In this document: piece by piece, positions 36,743 to 45,232 of the stretch | Position numbering within the stretch: the stretch's first letter is position 1 | How the letters are laid out: each line of letters opens with the position of its first letter | DNA from: JARYGU01 sp033795365 | GTDB lineage: Bacteria > Pseudomonadota > Alphaproteobacteria > Rhizobiales > Rhizobiaceae | Reading direction: 5' to 3' | Assembly (NCBI GenBank): GCA_033795365.1 | Contig: JARYGU010000014.1 | Location: 62,001-126,000 of the forward strand | DNA: 64,000 bases | The notes under the pieces: model-generated | Told to the model about the DNA's origin: nothing | Databases searched by the model: none | What the model saw: the letters and a program-made list of their open reading frames with translations, nothing else | Position numbers and translations under genes: made by a program

Positions 36743-36872
36743 GGAGGAATCTCGATATCAAGCGGAAAAGCCGCTCGTGTTCGTTTCACAGCGACTTACA
36801 GCAGGAATGGCGCTTCGTCCAGCGCTTCACGAGGGGGCCGACAGCGCATCCGCTGATATCCCCGAAACTACA

Positions 36873-36898
36873 AAGCCAGGCTCGAATGAGCCCGGCTT
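36873..36898 (-). terminator. Possible terminator hairpin after rho
   Basis: AAGCC-A-GGCTC (36873-36883) pairs with GAGCC-C-GGCTT (36888-36898) with one internal mismatch and a 4-nt loop. The minus-strand T run is short (three Ts). It lies 31 nt after the rho stop codon. Confidence 0.55.
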
Positions 36899-36928
36899 GC
36901 AATTCCGGCCAAAGAATCCGGCTAAGTA

Positions 36929-38194
36929 TTATGTGTTCATCGAGTCGAAGAAATCGCCGTTGTTCTTCGTCTGTTTAAGCTTGTCGATGAGGAACTCGAT
37001 CGCGTCGGTCGTTCCCATGGGCGCGAGGATGCGGCGAAGGACGAAGATCTTTTGAAGGTCCTGACGCGGAACCAACAGGTCTTCCTTGCGGGTGCCGGAC
37101 TTGAGGATATCCATGGCCGGGAAAATCCGCTTGTCGGCGACTTTCCGGTCGAGAACGATTTCGGAGTTGCCGGTGCCTTTGAACTCTTCGAAGATGACTT
37201 CGTCCATCCGGCTGCCGGTGTCGATCAGAGCCGTTGCGATGATCGTCAGCGAACCGCCTTCCTCGATATTGCGTGCGGCGCCGAAGAAGCGCTTGGGCCG
37301 CTGAAGCGCATTGGCGTCCACACCGCCGGTCAGAACCTTGCCGGAGGAGGGCACAACCGTGTTGTAGGCCCGGCCCAGGCGGGTGATCGAATCGAGCAGG
37401 ATCACGACGTCGCGGCCGTGCTCGACCAATCGTTTGGCCTTTTCTATGACCATCTCGGCAACCTGAACGTGACGCGTCGCGGGCTCGTCGAAGGTCGATG
37501 AAACGACCTCGCCTTTTACCGAGCGCTGCATGTCGGTCACTTCTTCCGGACGTTCATCGATCAGGAGAACGATGAGATAGCATTCCGGGTGGTTCGCAGT
37601 GATGGAGTGAGCGATGTTCTGAAGAAGGACGGTCTTACCGGTGCGTGGCGGCGCCACGATCAATGCACGCTGGCCTTTCCCAAGGGGGGCGACGAGATCG
37701 ATGACGCGGGGCGAGAGATCCTTGGTGGTCGGAACGTCTAGTTCCATCTTGAAGCGCTCGTTCGGATAGAGCGGCGTCAGATTGTCGAAATGCACCTTGT
37801 GACGAATCTTCTCGGGATCGTCGAAATTGATCGTGTTGACTTTCAGAAGCGCGAAGTAGCGCTCGCCTTCCTTGGGTCCACGGATCGGGCCCTCGACCGT
37901 GTCGCCAGTTTTCAGTGAAAAGCGCCGGATCTGCGAGGGCGAAATGTAGATATCGTCCGGACCGGGCAGATAGTTCGCATTGGCGGAACGAAGGAAACCG
38001 AATCCGTCCTGCAGAACCTCGACGACGCCCTCACCGATGATCTCGATATCCTGGCTGGCAAGCATCTTCAGGATCGCAAACATCAATTCCTGCTTGCGCA
38101 TCGTGCTCGCATTTTCGACTTCGAGCGATTCGGCAAAAGCAAGAAGATCGGTCGGAGTCTTGTTCTTTAATTCTTGTAGCTTCATTTCAGCCAT
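36929..38194 (-). CDS. rho: Transcription termination factor Rho
   Basis: 421 residues, hexameric RNA helicase. N-terminal Rho domain from residue 1, the RNA-binding OSB/cold-shock fold around GFGFLRSANANYLPGPDDIY, Walker A in IVAPPRTGKTVLLQNIA, Walker B with LIVLLIDERPEEVTDM, and the Q/R-loop region RLGRAYNTVVPSSGKVLTGG. Full length and standard. Between hemJ and mnmE on the same strand, with gaps of about 200 nt on each side, so probably its own transcript. Confidence 0.97.
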   Translation of the reverse strand: MAEMKLQELKNKTPTDLLAFAESLEVENASTMRKQELMFAILKMLASQDIEIIGEGVVEVLQDGFGFLRSANANYLPGPDDIYISPSQIRRFSLKTGDTVEGPIRGPKEGERYFALLKVNTINFDDPEKIRHKVHFDNLTPLYPNERFKMELDVPTTKDLSPRVIDLVAPLGKGQRALIVAPPRTGKTVLLQNIAHSITANHPECYLIVLLIDERPEEVTDMQRSVKGEVVSSTFDEPATRHVQVAEMVIEKAKRLVEHGRDVVILLDSITRLGRAYNTVVPSSGKVLTGGVDANALQRPKRFFGAARNIEEGGSLTIIATALIDTGSRMDEVIFEEFKGTGNSEIVLDRKVADKRIFPAMDILKSGTRKEDLLVPRQDLQKIFVLRRILAPMGTTDAIEFLIDKLKQTKNNGDFFDSMNT

Positions 38195-38392
38195 GAAGGG
38201 TCCGTGATTGTCGTATGGGGATGGAAATCAGGCGTGCGGGTCGAGACCGAACTGCGAGGGGGAAGAAGCAGTTCACTGAACGGAAACACATGCCACGAAA
38301 GATGAGATGCGCGGAAAATAGCGATTCATGCCGGAGGCTGCAAGGGGCAAGAGGGATTTCCTCCAATTAATCACGGCATGCCTCCAATTCGC

Positions 38393-38932
38393 TCAGAACG
38401 GCTTCACCACGGCCATGATGACGATCAGGATCATCAGCAACGCCGGGGCTTCATTGAGAAAACGCCATTGGCGACCGCTCAGCCGGTTGGCGTCGCGCGC
38501 AAAGGCCGCGACCGCCCGTCCGTAGAAGACATGAACACCGGTAAGGACCACCACGAAAGCGAGTTTCGCGTGAAGCCATCCTCCCTGGAAACCATAAATC
38601 GTCCAGGCGAGATAGAGGCCCAGAAGCCAGGACAGCATCATGGCCGGGTTCATGATGACCCGGTAAAGCCGCCGTTCCATCGTCTTGAAGGTCTCCGACT
38701 GATCGGAGCCCGGCGGCGCATCGGTGTGGTAGACGAAAAGGCGAGGAAGGTAGAGAAGGCCGGACATCCAAGAGATCACGGCAATGATATGCAACGCCTT
38801 GATCCAGAGATAGAGATCGCCCGGTGGAAAAAGCAGAAGCAATACGGCCGCCGCGACGAAAAGACAGAGCGCAACTGCAGCTCTGAGCCGAGCCCGGCGT
38901 CCGACCTGCATGTCGGTCTGCTTCCCGCTCAT
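38393..38932 (-). CDS. hemJ: Protoporphyrinogen oxidase HemJ
   Basis: 179-residue membrane protein of the HemJ (UPF0093) family with four or five hydrophobic helices. The WIKALHIIAVISWMSGLLYLPRLF block contains the conserved His, and HAKLAFVVVLTGVHVFYGR the second. HemJ oxidises protoporphyrinogen IX to protoporphyrin IX, the step before ferrochelatase. Placement directly after hemE, overlapping its stop by 4 nt, supports the assignment. The first 15 residues are polar, then a basic stretch precedes the first helix. Confidence 0.88.
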   Translation of the reverse strand: MSGKQTDMQVGRRARLRAAVALCLFVAAAVLLLLFPPGDLYLWIKALHIIAVISWMSGLLYLPRLFVYHTDAPPGSDQSETFKTMERRLYRVIMNPAMMLSWLLGLYLAWTIYGFQGGWLHAKLAFVVVLTGVHVFYGRAVAAFARDANRLSGRQWRFLNEAPALLMILIVIMAVVKPF

Positions 38933-39963
38933 ATACTGGCGCTCCGGATACGCTTCACCAATCGATCGACATTGGCGGGATCGGCCTGCGGCGTGATCCC
39001 GTGGCCGAGATTGAAGATCAGTGGACCGTGGCCGAGATGCTCCAGAATCCTGTCGATGCCTTCGTCCAGCGCCCGCCCGCCTGCCACGACGCGCATCGGA
39101 TCAAGGTTGCCCTGGATCGGACCCTCCTTTTGAAGATCGGCCGCGATAGAAAGCGGCACAGTCCAATCGAGGCCGATCGCGTCGGCATCGGTGCCGCGGC
39201 GATAATCCTTGAGCAGAAGTCCCGCACCTTTGGCAAACGCGATGATCTTCGCACCCGGACGCCTGGCTCTGACGGAATCGATGATCCGGCGAACCGGCGC
39301 CACCGCATAGCGGGCGAACTCTTCCTCTCCAAGCACTCCGGCCCAGGAATCGAAAATCTGTACGGCATCCGCGCCCGCGTCGAGCTGTGCCACGAGATAA
39401 TCGGCGGAAAGGTCGGCGAGCACATCGAGCAGTCGAAGGAAGGCTTCCGGCTCGCGATAAGCGAAGAGCCGGGCCGGAGCCTGATCCGGCGTCCCATGAC
39501 CGGCGATCATATAGGTCGCCACCGTCCACGGGGCACCGCAGAAACCAAGAAGCGTCGTTTCCTTCGGCAGTTGCACCCGCAGCCTTCCGACGGTTTCGAT
39601 CACCGGCTTCAGATGATCGGCAACACTCTTGGTGTCCAGCGACGCGATCCCATCGGCATCGATCGGATCGAGGCGAGGTCCATGACCTTCTTCAAAACGA
39701 ACATTACGCTTCAGCGCATCGGGAATGACGAGGATGTCAGAAAAGAGAATGGCTGCGTCAAAGCCGTATCTGCGGATGGGCTGCAGCGTCACTTCCACGG
39801 CCTGCTCGGGCGAATAGCAGAGATCGAGGAAACCTCCGACCTTCCGGCGCGTTTCACGATATTCCGGAAGATAACGTCCGGCTTGGCGCATCAGCCAGAC
39901 GGGAGGTGGAAAGATCGTCTTCCCGTTCAAAACCTCGACGACCTTTCGATATTCGTGCGTCAC
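38929..39963 (-). CDS. hemE: Uroporphyrinogen decarboxylase
   Basis: 344 residues. HemE removes four carboxyl groups from uroporphyrinogen III in heme synthesis. The signature PVWLMRQAGRYLPEYRETR is at residues 21-39, and GFCGAPWTVATYM is present. The start codon is GTG 39963, with GGAGAT about 9 nt upstream. In Caulobacter and in rhizobia hemE borders the chromosomal origin, and the gap upstream of this gene has the features of oriC. Confidence 0.96.
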   Translation of the reverse strand: MTHEYRKVVEVLNGKTIFPPPVWLMRQAGRYLPEYRETRRKVGGFLDLCYSPEQAVEVTLQPIRRYGFDAAILFSDILVIPDALKRNVRFEEGHGPRLDPIDADGIASLDTKSVADHLKPVIETVGRLRVQLPKETTLLGFCGAPWTVATYMIAGHGTPDQAPARLFAYREPEAFLRLLDVLADLSADYLVAQLDAGADAVQIFDSWAGVLGEEEFARYAVAPVRRIIDSVRARRPGAKIIAFAKGAGLLLKDYRRGTDADAIGLDWTVPLSIAADLQKEGPIQGNLDPMRVVAGGRALDEGIDRILEHLGHGPLIFNLGHGITPQADPANVDRLVKRIRSASI

Positions 39964-40366
39964 CGGCAGCGATCTCCAATAAAGAAATAATCTCTTAATA
40001 GAGGGTTCTATTTCTTAGAGTCTGTGAGTTTCAAGGATTAAATCCTGTCCACAATCCGCCCAGAGAAGGCGCCAGCCGCATTCGTGAGGGGAAAAATTTC
40101 GGCCTCTCAGCTCTAAAAACGCTGACAATCCCATAAATGCATATAAATCATTAGCTTGAGCTTTGCCGTTCTCCTTGCCCGGTTGTGGAAAGGCTGTGGA
40201 TCAGCGCGACACTTTGCCGTGCCGTGAGTCTTTTCCACACGCGCCGCGGCGGCGCGGATTCCCCATTGCCGATTGTGGAAAAAAAGGCCTTTATCCACTC
40301 GGCCCTTCCGGGATCAGGAATTCCTTTCAAGTCATCCCGGACTATCAACAGGGGGCGGAGGATATT
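39964..40366. other. Predicted chromosomal replication origin (oriC)
   Basis: A 403-bp gap between hemE and the PPDK regulatory gene, the location of oriC in Caulobacter and Sinorhizobium. It contains DnaA boxes with one mismatch to TTATCCACA: 40195-40203 (minus), 40231-40239, 40274-40282 (minus) and 40291-40299. Weaker boxes are at 40045-40053 and 40084-40092 shifted copy 40184-40192 (minus). Two AT-rich stretches (39975-40017 and 40131-40155) are candidates for duplex opening. Three GANTC sites, targets of the CcrM methylase in this group, are at 40018, 40226 and 40257. Of the boxes named, the one at 40184-40192 is the real weaker copy; nothing is claimed at 40084. Confidence 0.8.
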
Positions 40367-41188
40367 GTGGAGAGTTCAAAAAACTATTTCCACCTGCACC
40401 TTATCTCCGATTCGACAGGGGAAACGCTGATTGCCGCCGGCCGCGCAGCCGCCGCCCAGTTCCAGTCCTCGCAGGCGCTGGAGCATGTCTATCCGCTGAT
40501 CCGCAACCGCAAGCAGCTTATGCCGGTGCTCGACGCGATCGACGCGGCCCCGGGTATCGTCCTTTATACGGTGGTCGACCGCGAGCTTTCCGCCGTGATC
40601 GATCTCCGCTGCCGTGAAATGGGTGTTCCTTGCGTGTCGGTGCTCGAACCCGTGATGGACCTTTTCCAGTCCTATCTCGGTGCACCATCTCGCCGGCGTG
40701 TTGGCGCGCAGCATATTATGAACGCGGAATATTTCGCCCGCATAGAGGCGCTCAATTTCACCATGGACCATGACGATGGCCAGCTTCCCGCCGACCCTGA
40801 CGAGGCGGATGTCATTCTGGTCGGCATCAGCCGCACGTCCAAAACGCCCACAAGCATCTATCTGGCCAATCGCGGCATCAAAACGGCCAATGTCCCGATC
40901 GTTCTCGGCGTGCCGCTTCCCGAACGTCTGGCAAGCGCGACAAAGCCCCTGATCGTCGGGTTAATCGCGACGACAGACCGCATATCCCAGGTTCGCCAGA
41001 ACCGCGTGCTCGGTGCGACGCAAAGCTTTCAATCGGAAGATTACACCGATCGTGCTCAGATCGCGGAGGAGCTGAAATATGCAAGAGCGATCTGCGCACG
41101 AAACAATTGGCCGGTGATTGACGTGACGAGGCGGTCAATAGAAGAAACCGCAGCCGCGATAGTTGCCCTTCGCCCTAAGCTCCGTTAA
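40367..41188 (+). CDS. Pyruvate, phosphate dikinase regulatory protein
   Basis: 273 residues, DUF299 family: bifunctional kinase/phosphorylase that uses ADP to phosphorylate, and phosphate to dephosphorylate, a Thr of PPDK. The P-loop is in VGISRTSKTPTSIYLANRG near residue 147, and the N-terminal FHLHLISDSTGETL is typical. The start is GTG 40367 with GGAGG 6 nt upstream; a longer reading back to 40163 would run through the origin and is rejected. It is the gene known as RP001 next to the Caulobacter origin. Its promoter must lie within the oriC region. Confidence 0.9.
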   Translation: MESSKNYFHLHLISDSTGETLIAAGRAAAAQFQSSQALEHVYPLIRNRKQLMPVLDAIDAAPGIVLYTVVDRELSAVIDLRCREMGVPCVSVLEPVMDLFQSYLGAPSRRRVGAQHIMNAEYFARIEALNFTMDHDDGQLPADPDEADVILVGISRTSKTPTSIYLANRGIKTANVPIVLGVPLPERLASATKPLIVGLIATTDRISQVRQNRVLGATQSFQSEDYTDRAQIAEELKYARAICARNNWPVIDVTRRSIEETAAAIVALRPKLR

Positions 41189-41203
41189 CCCTCGGCGGAT
41201 CTT

Positions 41204-41818
41204 ATGGAGACATTCGTCGTGGGAAAACCGCTTATCCTGGCTTCTCGAAGCCCTTTCCGGCAAATGCTGATGAGGAATGCGGGCCTCGTATTTGAGGCGA
41301 TTGCAGCCGAGATCGATGAGCGCGCCATCGAAAACGATAGGACTGAGGATGCGCTTCCTCCGGAAGAGATCGCGCTCGTTCTTGCCGAGGCTAAGGCAAG
41401 GGAGGTGGGCGCACGCTTTCAGGATGCCCTCGTCATCGGTTCGGACCAGACGCTTTCCCTTGGCGATTGCGTCTTCCATAAGCCGTTCGACTTGGCGGAA
41501 GCGAAAGCACATCTTCAGGCGATGTCCGGAAAGACGCATGTGCTGAACAGTGCGGTTGTCCTATTTGGCGGCGGTCAGCTTCTCTGGCGGCATGTCTCGA
41601 AAGCCCGGCTCACGATGCGGCCTTTGTCGGAAGCTTTCATCGAGCGGCATTTGGAGCGGGTCGGAGGCCGGGCACTTGCAAGCGTCGGAGCCTACCAGCT
41701 CGAGGGCGAAGGCATTCAGCTTTTCGAACGAATCGAGGGCGATTACTTCACGATCCTCGGCCTGCCGATGCTGCCGCTTCTCCGGGAACTGAGGGAGATA
41801 GGTGCGATCGATGCGTGA
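41204..41818 (+). CDS. maf: Maf-family nucleotide pyrophosphatase
   Basis: 204 residues. Maf proteins hydrolyse non-canonical or surplus nucleoside triphosphates and have been linked to septum formation. Seen are LILASRSPFRQMLMRNAG (the usual SxSPRR region, here with Phe in place of Pro-Arg), the EIDERAIE segment, and VIGSDQTLSLG. The variant at the first motif marks the alphaproteobacterial Maf type. ATG 41204 has GGCGGATC upstream. It overlaps the start of aroE by 8 nt. Confidence 0.87.
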   Translation: METFVVGKPLILASRSPFRQMLMRNAGLVFEAIAAEIDERAIENDRTEDALPPEEIALVLAEAKAREVGARFQDALVIGSDQTLSLGDCVFHKPFDLAEAKAHLQAMSGKTHVLNSAVVLFGGGQLLWRHVSKARLTMRPLSEAFIERHLERVGGRALASVGAYQLEGEGIQLFERIEGDYFTILGLPMLPLLRELREIGAIDA

Positions 41819-42671
41819 TTCACGTGAAACATTGGTTAACCGTGCCTTTGTCACCGGCTATCCGGTGAAGCATTCGCGATCACCGCTCATCCACGGCTAC
41901 TGGCTCGAAAAGTTTGGCATTTCAGGAAGTTACGTCCGGCAGGAAGTGCACCCCGCAGACTTTCCGGCCTTCCTCGCAGCGCTCAAGGACGGTTCGTCGG
42001 GCTTTTGCGGAGGCAATGTCACGATACCGCACAAGGAGACGGCATACCGGCTGGCCGACCGCCCGGACGAGCTGAGCGCGGAACTGGGCGCGGCCAATAC
42101 GCTCTGGCTGGAGAAAGGCCGCCTCCACGCGACGAACACGGATGGCATTGGCTTCACGGCCAATCTCGATGATCGGGCGTGCGGCTGGGACAAGGCGGAA
42201 AAAGCCGTGATTCTCGGCGCCGGCGGAGCGAGCCGTGCCATTGTCCAGGCGGTGCGGGATCGTGGTTTTCGGGAGGTGCACGTCGTCAACCGCACGCTTG
42301 CAAGGGCGAGGGAACTCGCCGACCGGTTCGGTCCGAAAATCCATGCCCATCCGATGGAGGCGCTTCGGGACGTACAGCAGGGCGCGGGACTTTTCGTCAA
42401 CACGACATCACTCGGCATGGATGGCGAGCCTGTACAAAAGCTCGATTTCTCTCCCCTGGCGGAAGGGGCCATCGTAACCGACATTGTCTATGTTCCACTC
42501 AGAACGCCTTTTCTTGTTCAGGCGGAGGATCAGGGTTTCACCACTGTAGACGGGCTCGGCATGCTGCTGCATCAGGCTGTGCCGGGATTTGAGAAATGGT
42601 TCGGAAGACGGCCGGTGGTCGACGACGACCTTCGACGGATCATCGTCGACGACAAGGAAGTGCACCGATGA
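41811..42671 (+). CDS. aroE: Shikimate dehydrogenase
   Basis: 286 residues. AroE reduces 3-dehydroshikimate with NADPH in aromatic amino acid synthesis. Substrate-binding KHSRSPLIHGYW and NVTIPHKETAY with the catalytic Lys are near the N-terminus; the NADP loop is VILGAGGASRAIVQ. ATG 41811 is my choice, although GTG 41802 has better spacing to GGAGA. A parS site begins 5 nt into the gene from this ATG. The start overlaps the maf stop and the stop overlaps coaE as ATGA. Confidence 0.94.
   Translation: MRDSRETLVNRAFVTGYPVKHSRSPLIHGYWLEKFGISGSYVRQEVHPADFPAFLAALKDGSSGFCGGNVTIPHKETAYRLADRPDELSAELGAANTLWLEKGRLHATNTDGIGFTANLDDRACGWDKAEKAVILGAGGASRAIVQAVRDRGFREVHVVNRTLARARELADRFGPKIHAHPMEALRDVQQGAGLFVNTTSLGMDGEPVQKLDFSPLAEGAIVTDIVYVPLRTPFLVQAEDQGFTTVDGLGMLLHQAVPGFEKWFGRRPVVDDDLRRIIVDDKEVHR
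41816..41831. other. parS site 6, at the maf-aroE junction
   Basis: TGATTCACGTGAAACA, one mismatch to consensus. It covers the maf stop codon and codons 2-7 of aroE, where it encodes DSRET. Confidence 0.88.
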
Positions 42672-43258
42672 TCATCGTCGGACTGACCGGCTCGATCGGT
42701 ACCGGCAAGTCGACCACGGCCGGGATGTTCCGCGATATGGGAATCCCCGTTCACGATGCCGATGCCGTGGTCCATGATCTTTACCGCGGCGAAGCGGCGC
42801 TAGCCGTCGCCGCAGCTTTCCCGGGCGTTCTGCATGACGGAGCCATCGACCGCAAGCTCCTTTCCGCCACACTTGCCGACGATCCGGCGGGCTTCAAGAG
42901 ACTTGAAGCAATCATCCACCCGCTGGTGCGCAGGAAGGAACAGGAGTTCCTGTCCCGTCAAAGGGCCGCGGGTGTGCCGATCGTGGTGCTCGACATACCG
43001 CTTCTCTTCGAAACGGGTGGCGAAAAACGCGTCGACACGATTGTCGTCGTTTCCTGTGATCCCGAGATCCAGCGCCAGCGCGTCCTCTCGCGGCCGGAAA
43101 TGACGGAGGAAAAGTTCCAGCTCCTCCTTTCACGCCAGATACCGGACCGGGAGAAGCGCGATCGTGCGGATTTTGTGGTCGACAGCGGCAAGGGTCTTGA
43201 AGACGCGCGCGAACAGGTGAAAGAGATAGTAAGGACGATTGCCAAGGCGAAAGGCTGA
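42668..43258 (+). CDS. coaE: Dephospho-CoA kinase
   Basis: 196 residues. CoaE phosphorylates the 3'-OH of dephospho-CoA, the last step of CoA synthesis. P-loop GLTGSIGTGKSTTAGMF is at residues 5-21, and DADAVVHDLY and LDIPLLFETG are family blocks. The start overlaps the aroE stop by 4 nt (ATGA), and dnaQ follows 5 nt after its stop, so maf-aroE-coaE-dnaQ form one transcript. Confidence 0.95.
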   Translation: MIIVGLTGSIGTGKSTTAGMFRDMGIPVHDADAVVHDLYRGEAALAVAAAFPGVLHDGAIDRKLLSATLADDPAGFKRLEAIIHPLVRRKEQEFLSRQRAAGVPIVVLDIPLLFETGGEKRVDTIVVVSCDPEIQRQRVLSRPEMTEEKFQLLLSRQIPDREKRDRADFVVDSGKGLEDAREQVKEIVRTIAKAKG

Positions 43259-43263
43259 CGGTC

Positions 43264-43965
43264 ATGCGGGAAATCATCTTCGATACGGAAACGACCGGCC
43301 TCGACAATAGGGCCGATCGCGTGATCGAAATCGGCGGCGTCGAGCTCGACAACCATTTTCCGACCGGCAGAACCTTTCACGTCTATATCAATCCGGGCGA
43401 CCGCAAGGTCCATCCGGATGCGTTGGCCATTCACGGGATTACCGACGAGTTTCTTGCGGACAAGCCGAAATTCGCAGACGTCGTCGAGAAACTGCTCGAC
43501 TTCTTCGGCGATGCGCGCTGGGTTGCTCATAATGCAACCTTCGATATGGGGTTCATGAATGCCGAGTTCGAGCGGCTGGGAATCCCGCCCGTCGCTTCCG
43601 ACCGCGTGACGGACACGCTGGCGCTGGCAAGGCGCAAGCACCCGATGGGTCCGAATTCACTCGATGCGCTCTGCCGCCGTTACGGCATCGACAATTCGCA
43701 TCGTACGAAACACGGCGCGCTTCTCGACTCCGAGCTTCTTGCGGAAGTCTATATAGAGATGATCGGCGGCCGCCAGGCCGCGCTCGGCCTCGGCGTGGCC
43801 GAAGCCGGCCGTCAGACGCTGGTGCAGGAAGAGGAAATCGTGCTTCCGATCGGAGAACGTCCAAGGCCTTTGCCGGGCCGCCTTTCCGAGGAGGAGATCG
43901 CCGCGCATGCGGCAATGGTGGAAAAGATCGGTGCGAAGGCGATCTGGACCAAATACGGCGAGTGA
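43264..43965 (+). CDS. dnaQ: DNA polymerase III, epsilon subunit
   Basis: 233 residues. DnaQ is the 3'-5' proofreading exonuclease of the replicative polymerase. The three Exo motifs are IFDTETTGLD (Exo I, residues 5-14), WVAHNATFDMGFMNAE (Exo II) and HGALLDSELLAEVY (Exo III, with the His and Asp). The C-terminal part after residue 185 is the polymerase-binding region. Last gene of the maf-aroE-coaE-dnaQ operon; a terminator hairpin follows. Confidence 0.95.
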   Translation: MREIIFDTETTGLDNRADRVIEIGGVELDNHFPTGRTFHVYINPGDRKVHPDALAIHGITDEFLADKPKFADVVEKLLDFFGDARWVAHNATFDMGFMNAEFERLGIPPVASDRVTDTLALARRKHPMGPNSLDALCRRYGIDNSHRTKHGALLDSELLAEVYIEMIGGRQAALGLGVAEAGRQTLVQEEEIVLPIGERPRPLPGRLSEEEIAAHAAMVEKIGAKAIWTKYGE

Positions 43966-43973
43966 GCCGTTCA

Positions 43974-44002
43974 AAAGAAAACGCCCGGCTGAGGGCCGGG
44001 CG
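43974..44002 (-). terminator. Terminator between convergent dnaQ and secB
   Basis: CGCCCGGC (43982-43989) pairs with GCCGGGCG (43995-44002) with a 5-nt loop. On the minus strand it runs into TTTTCTTTT, so it ends the secB transcript; it may act on dnaQ too. Confidence 0.82.
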
Positions 44003-44032
44003 CAAAATTCGAAGACTTGCCATTGTGCTTGA

Positions 44033-44518
44033 TCAGTTGGTGGTGCCTGCCACCTTGTTCTTAAGCTGCTCCTCTGCCATGCGCTGGGTGAACATTTGCG
44101 CGAAGTCGATCGGGTCGATCATCAGCGGCGGGAAGCCGCCATTGCGGGTTGCATCGGCGATGATCTGGCGTGCGAAGGGAAAGAGCAGCCGCGGGCATTC
44201 GATGAAAAGGACAGGGAGCATGTGCTCCTGGGGGAAGCCGGAGATGCGGAACACGCCGCCATAGGTCAGCTCGGCGTTGAAAAGCACCTTGTCGCCGTCC
44301 TTGGCTTCGGCATTCAGCGACAGCACGACGTCGAACTCGGTTTCCGACATAGGGTTGGCATTGACGTTGACGCCGATATTGATCGACGGAGCCTTGTCGC
44401 GGGCCTGAAGGGACCGCGGCGCCCCGGGATTCTCAAAGGAAAGATCCTTCACATACTGGGCCAGGATGTTGAGCGACGGGCTGGCCGCGCCGTTGCCGGA
44501 TGCTGCATCGGTTGACAT
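44033..44518 (-). CDS. secB: Protein-export chaperone SecB
   Basis: 161 residues. SecB keeps preproteins unfolded and hands them to SecA. The core starts SLNILAQYVKDLSFENPGAP and includes the conserved FRISGFPQEHMLPVLFIECPR-type region (part: LPVLFIECPRLLFPFARQII). The C-terminal MAEEQLKN fits the alphaproteobacterial form. ATG 44518 has GAGG 7 nt upstream; ATGs at 44536 and 44539 are less likely. Confidence 0.94.
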   Translation of the reverse strand: MSTDAASGNGAASPSLNILAQYVKDLSFENPGAPRSLQARDKAPSINIGVNVNANPMSETEFDVVLSLNAEAKDGDKVLFNAELTYGGVFRISGFPQEHMLPVLFIECPRLLFPFARQIIADATRNGGFPPLMIDPIDFAQMFTQRMAEEQLKNKVAGTTN

Positions 44519-44639
44519 TGGATTTTCCTCGGACATCAAACAGGTTTGGGGCCATCTAGCACTTCGGTTCCGGCCTTACAACCCTGCGAAAGCCGAGCAA
44601 TATCCGCAAATCCGGCTCTTCCGGGCAGTCGCGTTCGCC

Positions 44640-45092
44640 TCAATCCTTGCGCTCGCGTCGATACTCATCGGCATCGAGCTCGATCGTGCGGTCCTTGTCT
44701 TTCGGCCACGGGCGCGGATTGGTATTGATATCCACCACCACGAAGTTACTGATCAGGCGGTTCCAGACCCACTGGCGCACAGGCGGCAGAAAAAGAAAAA
44801 GACCTAATATATCGGTCAGAAACCCGGGGACGAGCAGCAGGAAACCCGCAACGACGATCATCGCGGCATCGAGGATTTCCCGCCCCGGCGGTTTTCCTTC
44901 CCGACCACTCTGGCGCAGACGCATGAGCGCGCCGAATCCCTGAATCCGAACCAGGAATACGCCAAGGATCGCGGAAAGAATGACCAGCGACAGAGTCGGC
45001 CAAAGTCCAATGCTGCGCCCGACCATGATGAAGCAGGCTATCTCAGCCAGCGGAAGCAGCAGAAAAAGGATCGGCAGGATGATTCTCAGCAT
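44640..45092 (-). CDS. fxsA: FxsA-family membrane protein
   Basis: 150 residues. Two or three hydrophobic helices, with LPLAEIACFIMVGRSIGLWP at the N-terminus and AGFLLLVPGFLTDILGLFLF in the middle, identify the FxsA family. In E. coli FxsA reduces exclusion of phage T7 by the F plasmid protein PifA; its native role is unknown. The C-terminal 30 residues are highly charged. It is 121 nt upstream of secB on the same strand and divergent from the Tim44-domain gene. Confidence 0.88.
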   Translation of the reverse strand: MLRIILPILFLLLPLAEIACFIMVGRSIGLWPTLSLVILSAILGVFLVRIQGFGALMRLRQSGREGKPPGREILDAAMIVVAGFLLLVPGFLTDILGLFLFLPPVRQWVWNRLISNFVVVDINTNPRPWPKDKDRTIELDADEYRRERKD

Positions 45093-45232
45093 ATGTCCCG
45101 TCTCTATGGGGTCTATTGTGTCAAAGACATGACTTCATTTTACTCCATCACATCTTCGCCATTTGAATGATGCGCAGTTGCGGACTATATGGGATTGGAT
45201 CAGAAAAAACGAATGGCGGTTCCGGACCGGAT

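Noticed and set aside
38563..38580. A GTTTCGCGTGAAGC stretch resembling parS
   Set aside because: It has a changed central base (CGCGTG for CACGTG) and a second change in the right arm; the central CACGTG is essential in parS, so I do not count it.
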